From NCBI GenBank assembly GCA_905214955.1, contig CAJMON010000017.1, positions 1-48,982 on the forward strand: a stretch of DNA of 48,982 bases, read 5' to 3'. The notes under the pieces were generated by a model that saw only the letters and a list, made by a program, of their open reading frames with translations, was not told the origin of the DNA and made no database searches. The stretch is from an uncultured bacterium (GTDB lineage: Bacteria; Bacillota; Clostridia; Lachnospirales; Lachnospiraceae). The position numbers and the translations under genes were made by a program. Below, in pieces: positions 16,193 to 24,343 of the stretch. Each line of letters starts with the position of its first letter. The stretch's first letter is position 1.

Positions 16193-16972
16193 ATGGCAGA
16201 AAAATTTAAAGAAAATGCCCAGGTTATGAAGCAGGAGTGCATCGGAACCGGCATTTACAGCATGTGGTTGAAAACAGAGAAGATCGCAGGAGCTGCCAGA
16301 TCAGGCCAGTTTGTATCGGTTTACTGCACAGACGGAAGCAGACTGCTGCCTCGCCCCATCAGCATCTGTGAGATCGGGGAAGATAAAAAGAGCCTCCGGC
16401 TGGTTTACCGGGTTGCCGGAAAAGGCACTGGAGAATTTGCAAAAGCAAAAGCTGGCGATGTGTTTCAGGTTTTAGGCCCTCTTGGGAATGGATTTCCCCT
16501 GGAACGGTGCCCAGAAGGAAAAACAGCATTTCTGATTGGCGGAGGCATTGGCATTCCGCCCATGTTAGAGCTTTCCAAACAGCTGAAAGGAAACAAAATG
16601 GCCGTTCTTGGCTACCGGGATGAACGTTTCCTGGATGAAGAACTGTCCAATTACGCAGATGTTTACATTGCCACAGAGGACGGCAGCATGGGAACCAAAG
16701 GAAATGTCCTGGATGCCATCAAAGCCCATGGATTAAAAGCAGATGTAATCTTTGCCTGCGGCCCGACACCTATGCTGCGGGCACTGAAAGCCTATGCAGA
16801 AGAAGAGGGCATTGAGTGCTGGCTTTCCTTAGAAGAGCGGATGGCCTGCGGTGTGGGAGCATGTCTTGGATGTGTCTGCCATTCCAAAGAAATTGACGAC
16901 CATTCCAAGGTACACAACAAGCGTGTCTGCAAGGACGGACCGGTATTCTTATCCACGGAGGTGGTATTATGA
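16193..16972 (+). CDS. pyrK: Dihydroorotate dehydrogenase B, electron-transfer subunit
   Basis: A 259-residue iron-sulfur flavoprotein that passes electrons from the PyrD catalytic subunit to NAD. It has the FAD-binding RPIS at residues 54-57 followed by YRVAGKGTGEF, the nucleotide-binding FLIGGGIGIPPML around 113-125, FACGPTPML at 187-195 and the C-terminal [2Fe-2S] cluster cysteines Cys219, Cys224, Cys227 and Cys246 (MACGVGACLGCVC...RVCKDGPVF). Its stop overlaps the pyrD start in an ATGA junction, as expected for subunits made in equal amounts. The start at 16193 follows AAGGAGCAGAAA. Confidence 0.96.
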   Translation: MAEKFKENAQVMKQECIGTGIYSMWLKTEKIAGAARSGQFVSVYCTDGSRLLPRPISICEIGEDKKSLRLVYRVAGKGTGEFAKAKAGDVFQVLGPLGNGFPLERCPEGKTAFLIGGGIGIPPMLELSKQLKGNKMAVLGYRDERFLDEELSNYADVYIATEDGSMGTKGNVLDAIKAHGLKADVIFACGPTPMLRALKAYAEEEGIECWLSLEERMACGVGACLGCVCHSKEIDDHSKVHNKRVCKDGPVFLSTEVVL

Positions 16973-17901
16973 AAAATCTGAAAGTAACCATCGCAGGAGT
17001 GGAACTGAATAATCCGGTGATGACTGCATCAGGCACCTTTGGGTCTGGAGCGGAATACAGTGAGTTTGTAGACTTAAACCGCCTGGGGGCAGTGGTGACC
17101 AAAGGAGTGGCCAATGTGCCATGGCCTGGAAATCCCACTCCAAGAGTGGCAGAAGTTTACGGAGGCATGTTAAATGCCATTGGCCTGCAGAATCCCGGTA
17201 TCGAAGTTTTCCGGAAACGGGACATTCCCTTCCTCAGACAGTTTGATACCAAGATTGTGGTGAATGTCTGTGGAAGAAGCAGAGAAGATTACTGCGAAGT
17301 GGTGGAAAAACTGGGTGAAGAGCCGGTAGATCTGCTGGAGATCAACATTTCCTGCCCCAATGTCAAAGAAGGCGGCATTGCCTTTGGACAAAATCCCAAA
17401 TCCGTAGAAGAGATTACGGCTGCAGTGAAAAAAGTGGCAAAACAGCCGGTGATCATGAAGTTAAGCCCCAATGTCACAGATATTACAGAAACGGCCAAAG
17501 CGGCTGAGGCAGGTGGAGCAGATGCTCTGTCCATGATCAATACGCTGACTGGTATGAAGATTGATATTCACCGTCAGATGTTTGTTCTGGCAAACAAAAC
17601 AGGAGGCTTGTCCGGTCCTGCTGTGAAGCCGGTGGCTGTGCGGATGGTCTATCAGGCAGCCAATGCGGTAAAGATTCCCATTATCGGAATGGGCGGCATT
17701 CAGAATGCAGAGGATGCTTTGGAGTTTATCCTGGCAGGAGCCACTGCAGTTTCTGTGGGAACAGCCAACTTTGTAGATCCGGAAACTACTGTGAAAGTGG
17801 TACAGGGAATTGAGGAGTACATGGATCGTTATCATGTGGAAGATATCCGAAGCCTCATCGGAGCTGTAAAAGAAAATCCAGGCAGCAAAAATCCATTTTA
17901 G
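16969..17901 (+). CDS. pyrD: Dihydroorotate dehydrogenase B, catalytic subunit
   Basis: A 310-residue FMN enzyme oxidising dihydroorotate to orotate; it works with PyrK as the class 1B, NAD-linked enzyme. Visible motifs are MTASGTFGSG at 18-27, Lys45 in VTKGV, MLNAIGLQNPG at 67-77, the catalytic-base Cys129 in NISCPNVKEGG, MKLSPNVTDI, and the FMN-phosphate loop IGMGGIQNAEDALEFI. The ATG lies within the end of pyrK and has GGAGGTGGT upstream. After its stop comes a decayed DUF362 gene and a terminator rather than pyrE directly. Confidence 0.96.
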   Translation: MKNLKVTIAGVELNNPVMTASGTFGSGAEYSEFVDLNRLGAVVTKGVANVPWPGNPTPRVAEVYGGMLNAIGLQNPGIEVFRKRDIPFLRQFDTKIVVNVCGRSREDYCEVVEKLGEEPVDLLEINISCPNVKEGGIAFGQNPKSVEEITAAVKKVAKQPVIMKLSPNVTDITETAKAAEAGGADALSMINTLTGMKIDIHRQMFVLANKTGGLSGPAVKPVAVRMVYQAANAVKIPIIGMGGIQNAEDALEFILAGATAVSVGTANFVDPETTVKVVQGIEEYMDRYHVEDIRSLIGAVKENPGSKNPF

Positions 17902-17947
17902 TGTATTGACTTCATCTCAGGTTTAAGGTTTATGCGGTACCTAATGA

Positions 17948-18205
17948 AACATCAGTATTGTGGCATCCACGGATATTTTGTCAGCAGACCAGGCATCTGT
18001 AGACCTGGTATACGTATTGGAAGAGAAAGACCACAAAGATCTGATGGAGCGGATGGAATCCAGCCACGGCCTGCGCCAGCTTACTTATATGAAAGAACTG
18101 CACATGGGAAATGATCGGTATCAGCTGCTGGATGTGGATTATGAAGACCAGAAAATCCAGGCGGCAGACGCTGTTAAAAGAGTGAAGCCGTTCCTGGTAC
18201 TGTAA
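17948..18205 (+). pseudogene. Degenerate DUF362-family fragment (C-terminal remnant)
   Basis: The frame starting after the TGA at 17945-17947 reads NISIVVASTDILSADQASVD and ends in VKRVKPFLVL. It resembles the C-terminal ~80 residues of DUF362/ferredoxin-type proteins of about 370 residues: the 'ASTD..A.DQA..DL' segment, the 'ERMESSHGLRQL' helix and the tail 'MGNDRYQLLDVDY'. Nothing upstream of 17948 continues the homologous frame, and two stops (17942-17947) close it. A GTG at 17960 could start an 81-residue protein, but it has no ribosome site. I read it as a deletion remnant retained between pyrD and pyrE. Family assignment is by pattern recognition and moderately sure. Confidence 0.5.
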
Positions 18206-18223
18206 AACAGATCAGGATTGGAG

Positions 18224-18253
18224 AGGCAGAGCAGAATAGCTCTGCCTTTTTAC
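18224..18253 (+). terminator. Rho-independent terminator before pyrE
   Basis: AGGCAGAGC (18224-18232) and GCTCTGCCT (18239-18247) form a perfect 9-bp stem with loop AGAATA, followed by TTTTTACTTT. It would end the pyrCFKD transcript. A weak promoter-like TTTACG (18254-18259), 17-base spacer and TACTCT follows and may serve pyrE. Confidence 0.85.
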
Positions 18254-18328
18254 TTTACGAATCCGGGATTTTATGGTACTCTCTTAATGTGAAAAGAATC
18301 GGACACAGGTCCTGGACATAGGAGGTTC

Positions 18329-19009
18329 ATGAAAATGGAACAATACAAACAGGAATTTATTGAATTTATGGTAGACTGTCAGGTGCTGAAATTCGGCGAT
18401 TTTGTAACCAAGAGTGGAAGAAAGACACCATTTTTTGTAAATACCGGATTTTACAGAACCGGTGCCCAGCTGCGCAGACTGGGCGGATATTATGCAAGAG
18501 CCATCCATGACAAATTCGGATTGGATTTTGACGTGCTGTTTGGACCGGCCTACAAGGGTATTCCTCTGACCGTAGCTGCTACGATGGCCATCAGCGAAGC
18601 TTACGGAAAAGACATCCGTTACTGCTCAAACCGGAAAGAAGTGAAAGATCACGGAGACAAGGGAATTCTTCTTGGAAGCCCCATTGGAGACGGCGACCGG
18701 GTTGTGATTATTGAAGACGTGACCACTGCAGGCACTTCCATTCAGGAGACTCTGCCCATCATTAAGGCACAGGGAAATGTGAAGCCTCTGGGACTGGTGG
18801 TTTCTGTAGACCGTATGGAAAGAGGAAAAGGCACCAAGAGTGCATTAAAAGAGATCTCAGAGACCTACGGACTGGAGACTGCTGCCATTGTCACCATGGC
18901 AGAAGTGGTAGAGCACTTATATAATAAGGAGTACAAAGGAAAAATCATCATCGATGACAAGATCAAAGCAGCCATTGATGCATATTATGAGCAGTATGGA
19001 GCAGAATAA
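18329..19009 (+). CDS. pyrE: Orotate phosphoribosyltransferase
   Basis: A 226-residue enzyme joining orotate and PRPP to give OMP. The PRPP-binding signature VVIIEDVTTAGTSI lies at 125-138, with the catalytic loop region around KEVKDHGDKGILLG (103-116) and the N-terminal FVTKSGRKTPFFVNTG. The ATG at 18329 follows GGAGGTTC. Unlike the other pyr genes it lies behind a terminator, so it probably has its own promoter or is reached by readthrough. It supplies the substrate of PyrF, encoded 2 kb upstream. Three small membrane-protein genes follow at short spacing. Confidence 0.95.
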   Translation: MKMEQYKQEFIEFMVDCQVLKFGDFVTKSGRKTPFFVNTGFYRTGAQLRRLGGYYARAIHDKFGLDFDVLFGPAYKGIPLTVAATMAISEAYGKDIRYCSNRKEVKDHGDKGILLGSPIGDGDRVVIIEDVTTAGTSIQETLPIIKAQGNVKPLGLVVSVDRMERGKGTKSALKEISETYGLETAAIVTMAEVVEHLYNKEYKGKIIIDDKIKAAIDAYYEQYGAE

Positions 19010-19030
19010 GCGGGAAAAGGAGAAGAGGCC

Positions 19031-19183
19031 ATGAACGAAAAGATCTATAAGATAATGGAGCATGCAGGCGTTGTGAGCATTGTGACCGGAATTGTGATGG
19101 CAGCAGCAGCGATTTCCAGCAGTGTGCTGCTGATCGTCTATGGAGCGAAACTCCTGAAGACCAAAAAACATGTGCTGATCTGA
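19031..19183 (+). CDS. Small hypothetical membrane protein (50 aa)
   Basis: A 50-residue ORF beginning MNEKIYKIMEHAG and ending KTKKHVLI. Residues ~13-40 form one hydrophobic, alanine-rich helix; the ends are charged. The ATG at 19031 follows AAAAGGAGAAGAGG, a strong ribosome site with good spacing. It starts 21 bases after pyrE and ends 4 bases before the VanZ-family gene, so tight packing supports it being translated. I recognise no family. Such proteins are easily missed because of size. Confidence 0.55.
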   Translation: MNEKIYKIMEHAGVVSIVTGIVMAAAAISSSVLLIVYGAKLLKTKKHVLI

Positions 19184-19187
19184 TTGG

Positions 19188-19652
19188 ATGATGAAAGACA
19201 AAACAAAACGACGGATCAAGGCGGGAGGATTTTTTCTGTTCCTCCTCTATCTGATGGCACTGGTGTATTTTCTGTTTTTTTCAGAGGAGCTTGGAAGGGC
19301 AGCAGCAGGGAGAACTTATAGCTACAATCTGAAGCCTTTTAAGGAAATCCTGCGGTTCTGGAACAACCGGGAAAGCCTTGGAATGCTGGCGGTGGTGCTG
19401 AATCTGGCAGGAAATGTAATGGCATTTATGCCCTTTGGAGCTATTTTGCCGGTACTTAGCAGGCCTGCAAGAGGAGCCTTCCAGATCACCATGCTGAGTC
19501 TGGAATTCAGTTTTTTGATTGAATGTTTTCAGCTGATGCTGCGGGTAGGAAGCTTTGATGTAGACGATATGATTCTGAACACACTGGGAGGATTTTTAGG
19601 CTACCTAGTCTTTGCAGTGTGCGACAAAATGAGGAGAAAGCACTATGGCTAA
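19188..19652 (+). CDS. VanZ family membrane protein
   Basis: A 154-residue polytopic protein of the VanZ-like family, named after the teicoplanin-resistance accessory protein; most homologues have no known function. Four hydrophobic segments are seen, with the family's NLAGNVMAFMPFGAILPVL and the acidic FDVDDMILNTLGGFLGYLVF motif near the C terminus. There are adjacent ATGs at 19188 and 19191 and no strong ribosome site, so translation may depend on the small ORF ending just upstream. Its end overlaps the DUF6142 gene start by 8 bases. Confidence 0.82.
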   Translation: MMKDKTKRRIKAGGFFLFLLYLMALVYFLFFSEELGRAAAGRTYSYNLKPFKEILRFWNNRESLGMLAVVLNLAGNVMAFMPFGAILPVLSRPARGAFQITMLSLEFSFLIECFQLMLRVGSFDVDDMILNTLGGFLGYLVFAVCDKMRRKHYG

Positions 19653-19962
19653 AAAGAAAACTTACACGTTTTCGGAAAACCGCCAGGCAAAAAGCGGGAT
19701 CACCTCCGTGGTGCTGGGAGTGCTGGCATTGATTATTCTGGCTGCAATGGCCGGGATTGCCTGCTGGCAGAAAGGAAATGCCGGAATGTACATAGGAGCT
19801 TTCGGATTTACTTCTGCCGTCATGTCTCTTTCAGGGATGATTGTGGGCCTTGGAAGCTTTCGGGAAAAGCATGTGCGCCACAGCTTTTCCAAAGCAGGTT
19901 CGATCTTAAATGCGGTGGTTTTTGTAATCTGGATTTTTATTATATTGCTGGGAATCTCTTAA
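19645..19962 (+). CDS. DUF6142 family membrane protein
   Basis: A 105-residue protein with three hydrophobic segments (about residues 18-40, 46-68 and 85-104), matching the length and pattern of DUF6142 proteins of Clostridia, which have no assigned role. It has a polar N terminus (AKKKTYTFSENRQAKSG) and a conserved-looking GSFREKHVRHSFSKAGSILN between segments two and three. It overlaps the VanZ gene and ends just before a strong hairpin, so it is the last gene of the pyrE unit. The ribosome site GAGGAGA lies inside the VanZ gene. Confidence 0.7.
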   Translation: MAKKKTYTFSENRQAKSGITSVVLGVLALIILAAMAGIACWQKGNAGMYIGAFGFTSAVMSLSGMIVGLGSFREKHVRHSFSKAGSILNAVVFVIWIFIILLGIS

Positions 19963-19969
19963 GAATGAA

Positions 19970-19998
19970 AGAAAGCAGGCTGAAAATGCCTGCTTTCT
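19970..19998 (+). terminator. Hairpin after the DUF6142 gene
   Basis: AGAAAGCAGGC and GCCTGCTTTCT (19970-19980 and 19988-19998) form an 11-bp perfect stem with a 7-base loop. The T-rich part lies inside the stem and no U-tract follows, so it is either an imperfect terminator or a 3' stabilising structure. Confidence 0.55.
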
Positions 19999-20044
19999 AT
20001 GGCAGATGGAGATCGAAAAAGAATACTAGAAAAAGGGGTGCAGT

Positions 20045-22111
20045 ATGACACAGGAAACAGAAGAACTTTTAAAAGAACGGCATCGCCTGGCCTGTGAGCG
20101 GATCAGTGAAATTGCCAGGGAAACTGATATCGGTGAGGAAGCAGCAGAGTATTTCCAAAAGACGGCCAAGTTCCTCATGCTGATTGAGCAGGCGGCTGCA
20201 GAACTGGAAGAAGGAAAAGGGGAAACTTATACATTGGAAGAGTGGCAGAAATGGAACCACGCACTGTATGAGGACATCCTTCCGGAAAATTATGAGACCA
20301 GCTATGCGAATCCAGCCTATGCAGCGAAAAAGCTGGGAGAAGAGACGGGAAAGCTGTTAAGTGCCCTTTACGCAGAGCTGCGTGGCAGCATTGTGTATGC
20401 ATACGAACAGCGGCTGGAAGATCGAACCATCTTAGAAGAAGTGTTTATTGAGATTTACAATGTCTTTGAGCAGGAGGTACATCCATCCTACCGGCAGCTG
20501 CAGCAGATTCTGTACTGGTTTTTCAGCGACAACAGCGATTTGACGGTTACCAGCCGGGTGCGGGAGATTGTGGACCCGGATCTGGATTTTGCAGCCAGAA
20601 TTATCTGCAAAGAAGATTTAAACGATCTTCGGTATTTGTACAAGTACGGAGAGTACGTTTCCGAAAACGAGCTGGCTATGGCAAGACACATGAACAGCCT
20701 TCCCCAGGAAACCATTGATCTGATGGCCCAAACCTACACCGAAGGATATCGGATTGGTTTTGAAAATGCCGGAAAAGATCTGAAGAAAAAGAAAACCGTA
20801 AACATCCGCTACACACTGGGATTTGAGCGGATGATCCGCAAAGCCATTGAAAACTTTGCAGAAATGGGCCTGCGTCCGGTGCTTTACCGCGCAGCGGTTT
20901 CCTGCATCAACAAGCGCCAGACCATCAAAAACGGATATTATGGCGGCAATCCCAACAAACAGTACGATTACGACCACAAGGCAGATGAGGCGCTGTACTT
21001 AGACAAGCCCTTTATTCAGCGGAAACTGGGAGTCTTAAAGACAGCCTATGAAACTTACAAGGAGCTGGCAGGCGTTCATGCAGGTCCTGCAGTGGTAGAG
21101 ATTTTCGGAGAAAAGCCCTTTGCTCCGGCAGTAAAAGAAGAGTCCTTCCGTCTTGGGGAAAAACAGCAGAAGCTTGCCGTAGAGTATGACAGGGAAGCCT
21201 CCCAGGTGGTGAAAAAATACATTCTTCCGGAAGAGCGCAGTTTTACCATCATTGCATTTCCAGTGCCGGATATCGGACCGGATTTTCCGGAGATTTTCGA
21301 TGAGACCGTCCGGATCAACACTTTGGACTACCATCTGTACCAGACTATCCAGCAGAAGATCATCGACGCGCTGGATACTGGACGCGCGGTGCACATTCAG
21401 GGAATGAACGGAAATGAAACAGATCTGACTGTACAGCTTTGGAAGCTTTCGGATCCGGCAAGAGAGACCATCTTTGAAAACTGTGTGGCAGATGTGAACA
21501 TTCCGGTGGGAGAAGTGTTTACATCTCCGGTACTTTCCGGCACCAATGGTGTACTTCATGTTTCCTCAGTTTACCTGGGAGAACTGAATTACGAAAATCT
21601 GAAGCTGCGCTTTGAAGACGGAAAGATTGCAGACTATTCCTGCACCAACTTTGCAGAAGAATCCAAAAACAAAGATTATATTAAGGAAAATATTCTGTTT
21701 CACCATGAAACCCTGCCCATGGGAGAATTTGCCATCGGCACCAACACTACGGCCTATGCGGTAGTGGAGAAATACGGCATTGGAGAGAAAATGCCCATTC
21801 TGATTGCAGAAAAAATGGGTCCTCATTTTGCAGTGGGAGATACCTGCTACAGCTGGGAGGAAGATACACCGCTGTACAATCCAAACGGCAAAGAAATCGT
21901 TGCCAGAGACAATGAGATTTCCCTTCTTCGAAAAGAAGATCCGGCAAAGGCATACTTTGGATGCCATACGGACATTACCATTCCCTATAAAGAGCTGGGG
22001 CACATCCGCCTGATAAGAGAAGACGGAAGCCAGGTTTCCATTATTGAAAATGGACGCTTTGTGCTGCCTGGCACAGAAGAACTGAACAAGCCTCTGGAAA
22101 AAGATGCGTAA
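20045..22111 (+). CDS. M29-type aminopeptidase with a long N-terminal extension
   Basis: A 688-residue protein whose second half matches the M29 (AmpS/PepS/AmpT) metallo-aminopeptidases. The six metal or catalytic positions can be picked out in order: Glu490 in NIPVGEVFTSP, Glu561 in LPMGEFAIGTN, His594 and Tyr602 in MGPHFAVGDTCYS, and His641 and Asp643 in CHTDI. Typical M29 enzymes are about 410 residues, so this one carries roughly 270 extra N-terminal residues. These are helical and charged, with a YDYDHKADEALYLDK segment at 307-321. Predicted cytosolic, no signal peptide. The ATG at 20045 follows AAAAAGGGGTGC. It is a single-gene unit between hairpins. Peptidase activity is inferred from conserved ligands; the extension's role is unknown. 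Confidence 0.8.
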   Translation: MTQETEELLKERHRLACERISEIARETDIGEEAAEYFQKTAKFLMLIEQAAAELEEGKGETYTLEEWQKWNHALYEDILPENYETSYANPAYAAKKLGEETGKLLSALYAELRGSIVYAYEQRLEDRTILEEVFIEIYNVFEQEVHPSYRQLQQILYWFFSDNSDLTVTSRVREIVDPDLDFAARIICKEDLNDLRYLYKYGEYVSENELAMARHMNSLPQETIDLMAQTYTEGYRIGFENAGKDLKKKKTVNIRYTLGFERMIRKAIENFAEMGLRPVLYRAAVSCINKRQTIKNGYYGGNPNKQYDYDHKADEALYLDKPFIQRKLGVLKTAYETYKELAGVHAGPAVVEIFGEKPFAPAVKEESFRLGEKQQKLAVEYDREASQVVKKYILPEERSFTIIAFPVPDIGPDFPEIFDETVRINTLDYHLYQTIQQKIIDALDTGRAVHIQGMNGNETDLTVQLWKLSDPARETIFENCVADVNIPVGEVFTSPVLSGTNGVLHVSSVYLGELNYENLKLRFEDGKIADYSCTNFAEESKNKDYIKENILFHHETLPMGEFAIGTNTTAYAVVEKYGIGEKMPILIAEKMGPHFAVGDTCYSWEEDTPLYNPNGKEIVARDNEISLLRKEDPAKAYFGCHTDITIPYKELGHIRLIREDGSQVSIIENGRFVLPGTEELNKPLEKDA

Positions 22112-22116
22112 AAAAG

Positions 22117-22143
22117 GGCCGCCGGAAAATTCCGGCGGCCTTT
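22117..22143. terminator. Bidirectional terminator between M29 and BlaI-type genes
   Basis: GGCCGCCGGA (22117-22126) and TCCGGCGGCC (22131-22140) form a perfect 10-bp stem with loop AAAT. TTT follows on the plus strand and the upstream A-run gives a U-tract on the minus strand, so it can stop both convergent transcripts. Confidence 0.85.
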
Positions 22144-22149
22144 AAACGC

Positions 22150-22533
22150 CTAAGCCTGTTTCAGTGCTTCCTGTCTGTCATGGATAAGCGAAATGAGGGA
22201 ATCCAATACCTCTGGATCGGTTTCCTGCTCAATCAGCTGCTTCATCAGACCGGGAAGAGATACCTGGTTGGACTTTACAAGACTAGCCATATAGGTATCG
22301 CGATCCACCAAAGTCTCATAAGAACGGGTCAAAACGGTACCACTGTACACAATGTCCGCGATTTTAATATAAGATTTGTTCATCAGCTTTTTCAGCGTTG
22401 CCTGCACGGTATTGATACTCAGTGCTGGGTTGATCTGGACAACTTCGGACGCGATCAGGGGCTTTCCGGCGTCCCAAAAAGTATTCATGATGTCCAGTTC
22501 CCGGTTGCTGAGGGGTTGTTTACTGCCTGCCAT
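22150..22533 (-). CDS. BlaI/MecI/CopY-family transcriptional repressor
   Basis: A 127-residue winged-helix repressor. The N-terminal domain has the family pattern LSNRELDIMNTFWDAGKPLIASEVV followed by the recognition helix region SINTVQATLKKLMNKSYI; the C-terminal half is helical and would dimerise. Family members repress beta-lactamase or copper genes and are released by proteolysis through BlaR1 or by metal. No BlaR1/MecR1 sensor peptidase or beta-lactamase gene is nearby, and no CopY-type C-terminal CxC motifs are present, so the signal is unclear. Start supported by AGGAGGTGAGAGT. It is divergent from purE, with about 230 bases between them. Confidence 0.85.
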   Translation of the reverse strand: MAGSKQPLSNRELDIMNTFWDAGKPLIASEVVQINPALSINTVQATLKKLMNKSYIKIADIVYSGTVLTRSYETLVDRDTYMASLVKSNQVSLPGLMKQLIEQETDPEVLDSLISLIHDRQEALKQA

Positions 22534-22656
22534 ACTCTCACCTCCTGTTTTGCGTACTAAATTATTATATTATGAGAAAGCAGAAAGGTCAAGAAAGAAA
22601 AAGAGTCAAGCGGATTTTCTGTGCATTCTGCACAATGAAAAAATGCAGGGTGTGGT

Positions 22657-22685
22657 TTGACAAGTGTGCGCATCCTTAGTATAAT
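22657..22685 (+). promoter_or_regulatory. Sigma-A promoter of the purE operon
   Basis: TTGACA (22657-22662) and TATAAT (22680-22685) are both consensus and separated by 17 bases. Transcription starts near 22692, leaving a leader of about 75 bases before purE. No purine-riboswitch core is evident in this leader. Confidence 0.85.
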
Positions 22686-22765
22686 AAAAGACTAGAAACA
22701 AAGAAGCGCCAAAAAGCGCCATAAATGTAACATGGAAGCAAAAAAGAAAAGGAGATCCATCGATC

Positions 22766-23275
22766 ATGACAAAGGTAGGAATTGTAATGGGCAGCGATTC
22801 AGACATGCCCGTGATGGCGAAAGCTGCGGACATTCTGGAAAAACTGGGCGTTGAATATGAGATGACCATTATCTCAGCCCACCGGGAGCCGGATGTTTTC
22901 TTTGAGTATGCGAAATCTGCAGAGTCAAAGGGATGGAAAGTGATCATTGCAGGAGCAGGCATGGCAGCACATCTTCCGGGAATGTGCGCAGCGATTTTCC
23001 CGATGCCAGTTATCGGCATTCCCATGCATACCACTTCACTGGGCGGACGCGATTCCCTGTACTCCATTGTACAGATGCCCTCCGGCATTCCGGTAGCGAC
23101 AGTCGCCATCAACGGCGGAGCAAACGCAGGACTTCTTGCAGCCAAGATTCTGGCTACTTCAGACCCAGAGCTTCTGCAGCGTCTGAAGGATTATTCCGCT
23201 GAGCTGAAAAGCCAGGTGGAGGCAAAGGCAGAAAAGCTGGCAGAAGTAGGTTATAAGGAATACCTTAAAAAATAA
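22766..23275 (+). CDS. purE: 5-(carboxyamino)imidazole ribonucleotide mutase
   Basis: A 169-residue class I or II PurE acting at the AIR-to-CAIR step of purine synthesis. The family core is complete: VGIVMGSDSDMPVM near the N terminus, ISAHREPD with the catalytic His, AGAGMAAHLPGM, and GIPMHTTSLGGRDSLYSIVQ followed by PVATVAINGGANAGLLAA. The ATG follows AAAAGGAGATCC. It is the first gene behind a strong promoter and is followed 42 bases later by purM. PurK is not visible in the window, so whether this is the N5-CAIR mutase or the direct carboxylase form cannot be settled here. Confidence 0.95.
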   Translation: MTKVGIVMGSDSDMPVMAKAADILEKLGVEYEMTIISAHREPDVFFEYAKSAESKGWKVIIAGAGMAAHLPGMCAAIFPMPVIGIPMHTTSLGGRDSLYSIVQMPSGIPVATVAINGGANAGLLAAKILATSDPELLQRLKDYSAELKSQVEAKAEKLAEVGYKEYLKK

Positions 23276-23317
23276 TAAAAGAAAACGATCAAAGAAAAGA
23301 CGGTTGGAGGAAGAGTC

Positions 23318-24343
23318 ATGGATTACAAAAAAGCAGGTGTAGATATCGAAGCAGGATACAAATCTGTAGAACTTATGAAAGAACACATCAAGAAAACCAT
23401 GCGTTCTGAGGTACTGACAAATATCGGTGGATTTTCCGGAGCATTTTCCATGGACAGCTTTAAAAATATGGAACATCCGACTCTGGTATCCGGCACAGAC
23501 GGTGTGGGAACCAAACTGAAATTGGCTTTTATTCTGGACAAGCATGATACCGTGGGCATTGACTGTGTTGCTATGTGTGTCAATGACATTGCATGTGCAG
23601 GCGGTGAACCACTGTTTTTCCTGGACTACATTGCCTGTGGAAAGAACTATCCGGAGAAGATTGCCACCATCGTAAGTGGTGTGGCAGAAGGATGCGCACA
23701 GTCAAGTGCAGCACTGATCGGTGGAGAGACCGCAGAGATGCCGGGCTTCTATCCGGAAGATGAGTATGATCTGGCTGGATTTGCTGTAGGCGTGGTTGAC
23801 CAGAAAGACCTGATCACCGGAAAAGATATCAAGCCGGGCGATACCCTGGTAGGTATTGCTTCCTCAGGCGTTCACAGCAATGGATTTTCTCTGGTAAGAA
23901 GCGTCTTCAAGATGGATAAAGAGACTTTGAATACTTACCATGAAGAGCTTGGAAAGACCCTTGGAGAGGCACTGATTGCACCCACCAAGATTTATGTAAA
24001 GACCATGCGTTCCATCAAAGAAGCAGGCGTGCGCGTGAAAGGCTGCAGCCACATCACCGGTGGCGGATTCTATGAGAACGTTCCGCGTATGCTTCCGGAC
24101 GGTGTCAAAGCAGTGATCAAAAAAGACAGCTATCCGGTACCGCCGATCTTCCGTATGCTGGAAAAAGAAGGCGACATCGAAGAAAAAATTATGTACAATA
24201 CCTTTAACATGGGAATCGGCCTTGTGCTGGCAGTAGACCCGGCAGACGTGGAGAAGACCATGGAGGCAGCCCGTGCAGCAGGCGAGACTCCTTATGTGAT
24301 CGGCCAGGTTGAGGCAGGAGAAAAAGGAGCAGAAGTATGCTGA
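23318..24343 (+). CDS. purM: Phosphoribosylformylglycinamidine cyclo-ligase (AIR synthetase)
   Basis: A 341-residue enzyme that closes FGAM to AIR with ATP. The N-terminal DYKKAGVDIEAG, the ATP-binding HPTLVSGTDGVGTKLKLA region, CVNDIACAGGEPLFFLDYIA, LIGGETAEMPGFY and the HITGGGFYENVPRMLP motif are standard for PurM of this length. The ATG follows GGAGGAAGAG. Its stop overlaps the purN start by 7 bases, giving translational coupling. Its product is the substrate of the PurE step encoded just upstream. Confidence 0.97.
   Translation: MDYKKAGVDIEAGYKSVELMKEHIKKTMRSEVLTNIGGFSGAFSMDSFKNMEHPTLVSGTDGVGTKLKLAFILDKHDTVGIDCVAMCVNDIACAGGEPLFFLDYIACGKNYPEKIATIVSGVAEGCAQSSAALIGGETAEMPGFYPEDEYDLAGFAVGVVDQKDLITGKDIKPGDTLVGIASSGVHSNGFSLVRSVFKMDKETLNTYHEELGKTLGEALIAPTKIYVKTMRSIKEAGVRVKGCSHITGGGFYENVPRMLPDGVKAVIKKDSYPVPPIFRMLEKEGDIEEKIMYNTFNMGIGLVLAVDPADVEKTMEAARAAGETPYVIGQVEAGEKGAEVC

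Noticed and set aside
17932..18114. 60-codon plus-strand frame after pyrD starting MRYLMKHQY
   Set aside because: It is a different frame over the DUF362 remnant and has no ribosome site or family signal.
22560..22765. Possible purine or other riboswitch before purE
   Set aside because: The leader after the sigma-A promoter is only about 75 bases and lacks the conserved purine aptamer core.
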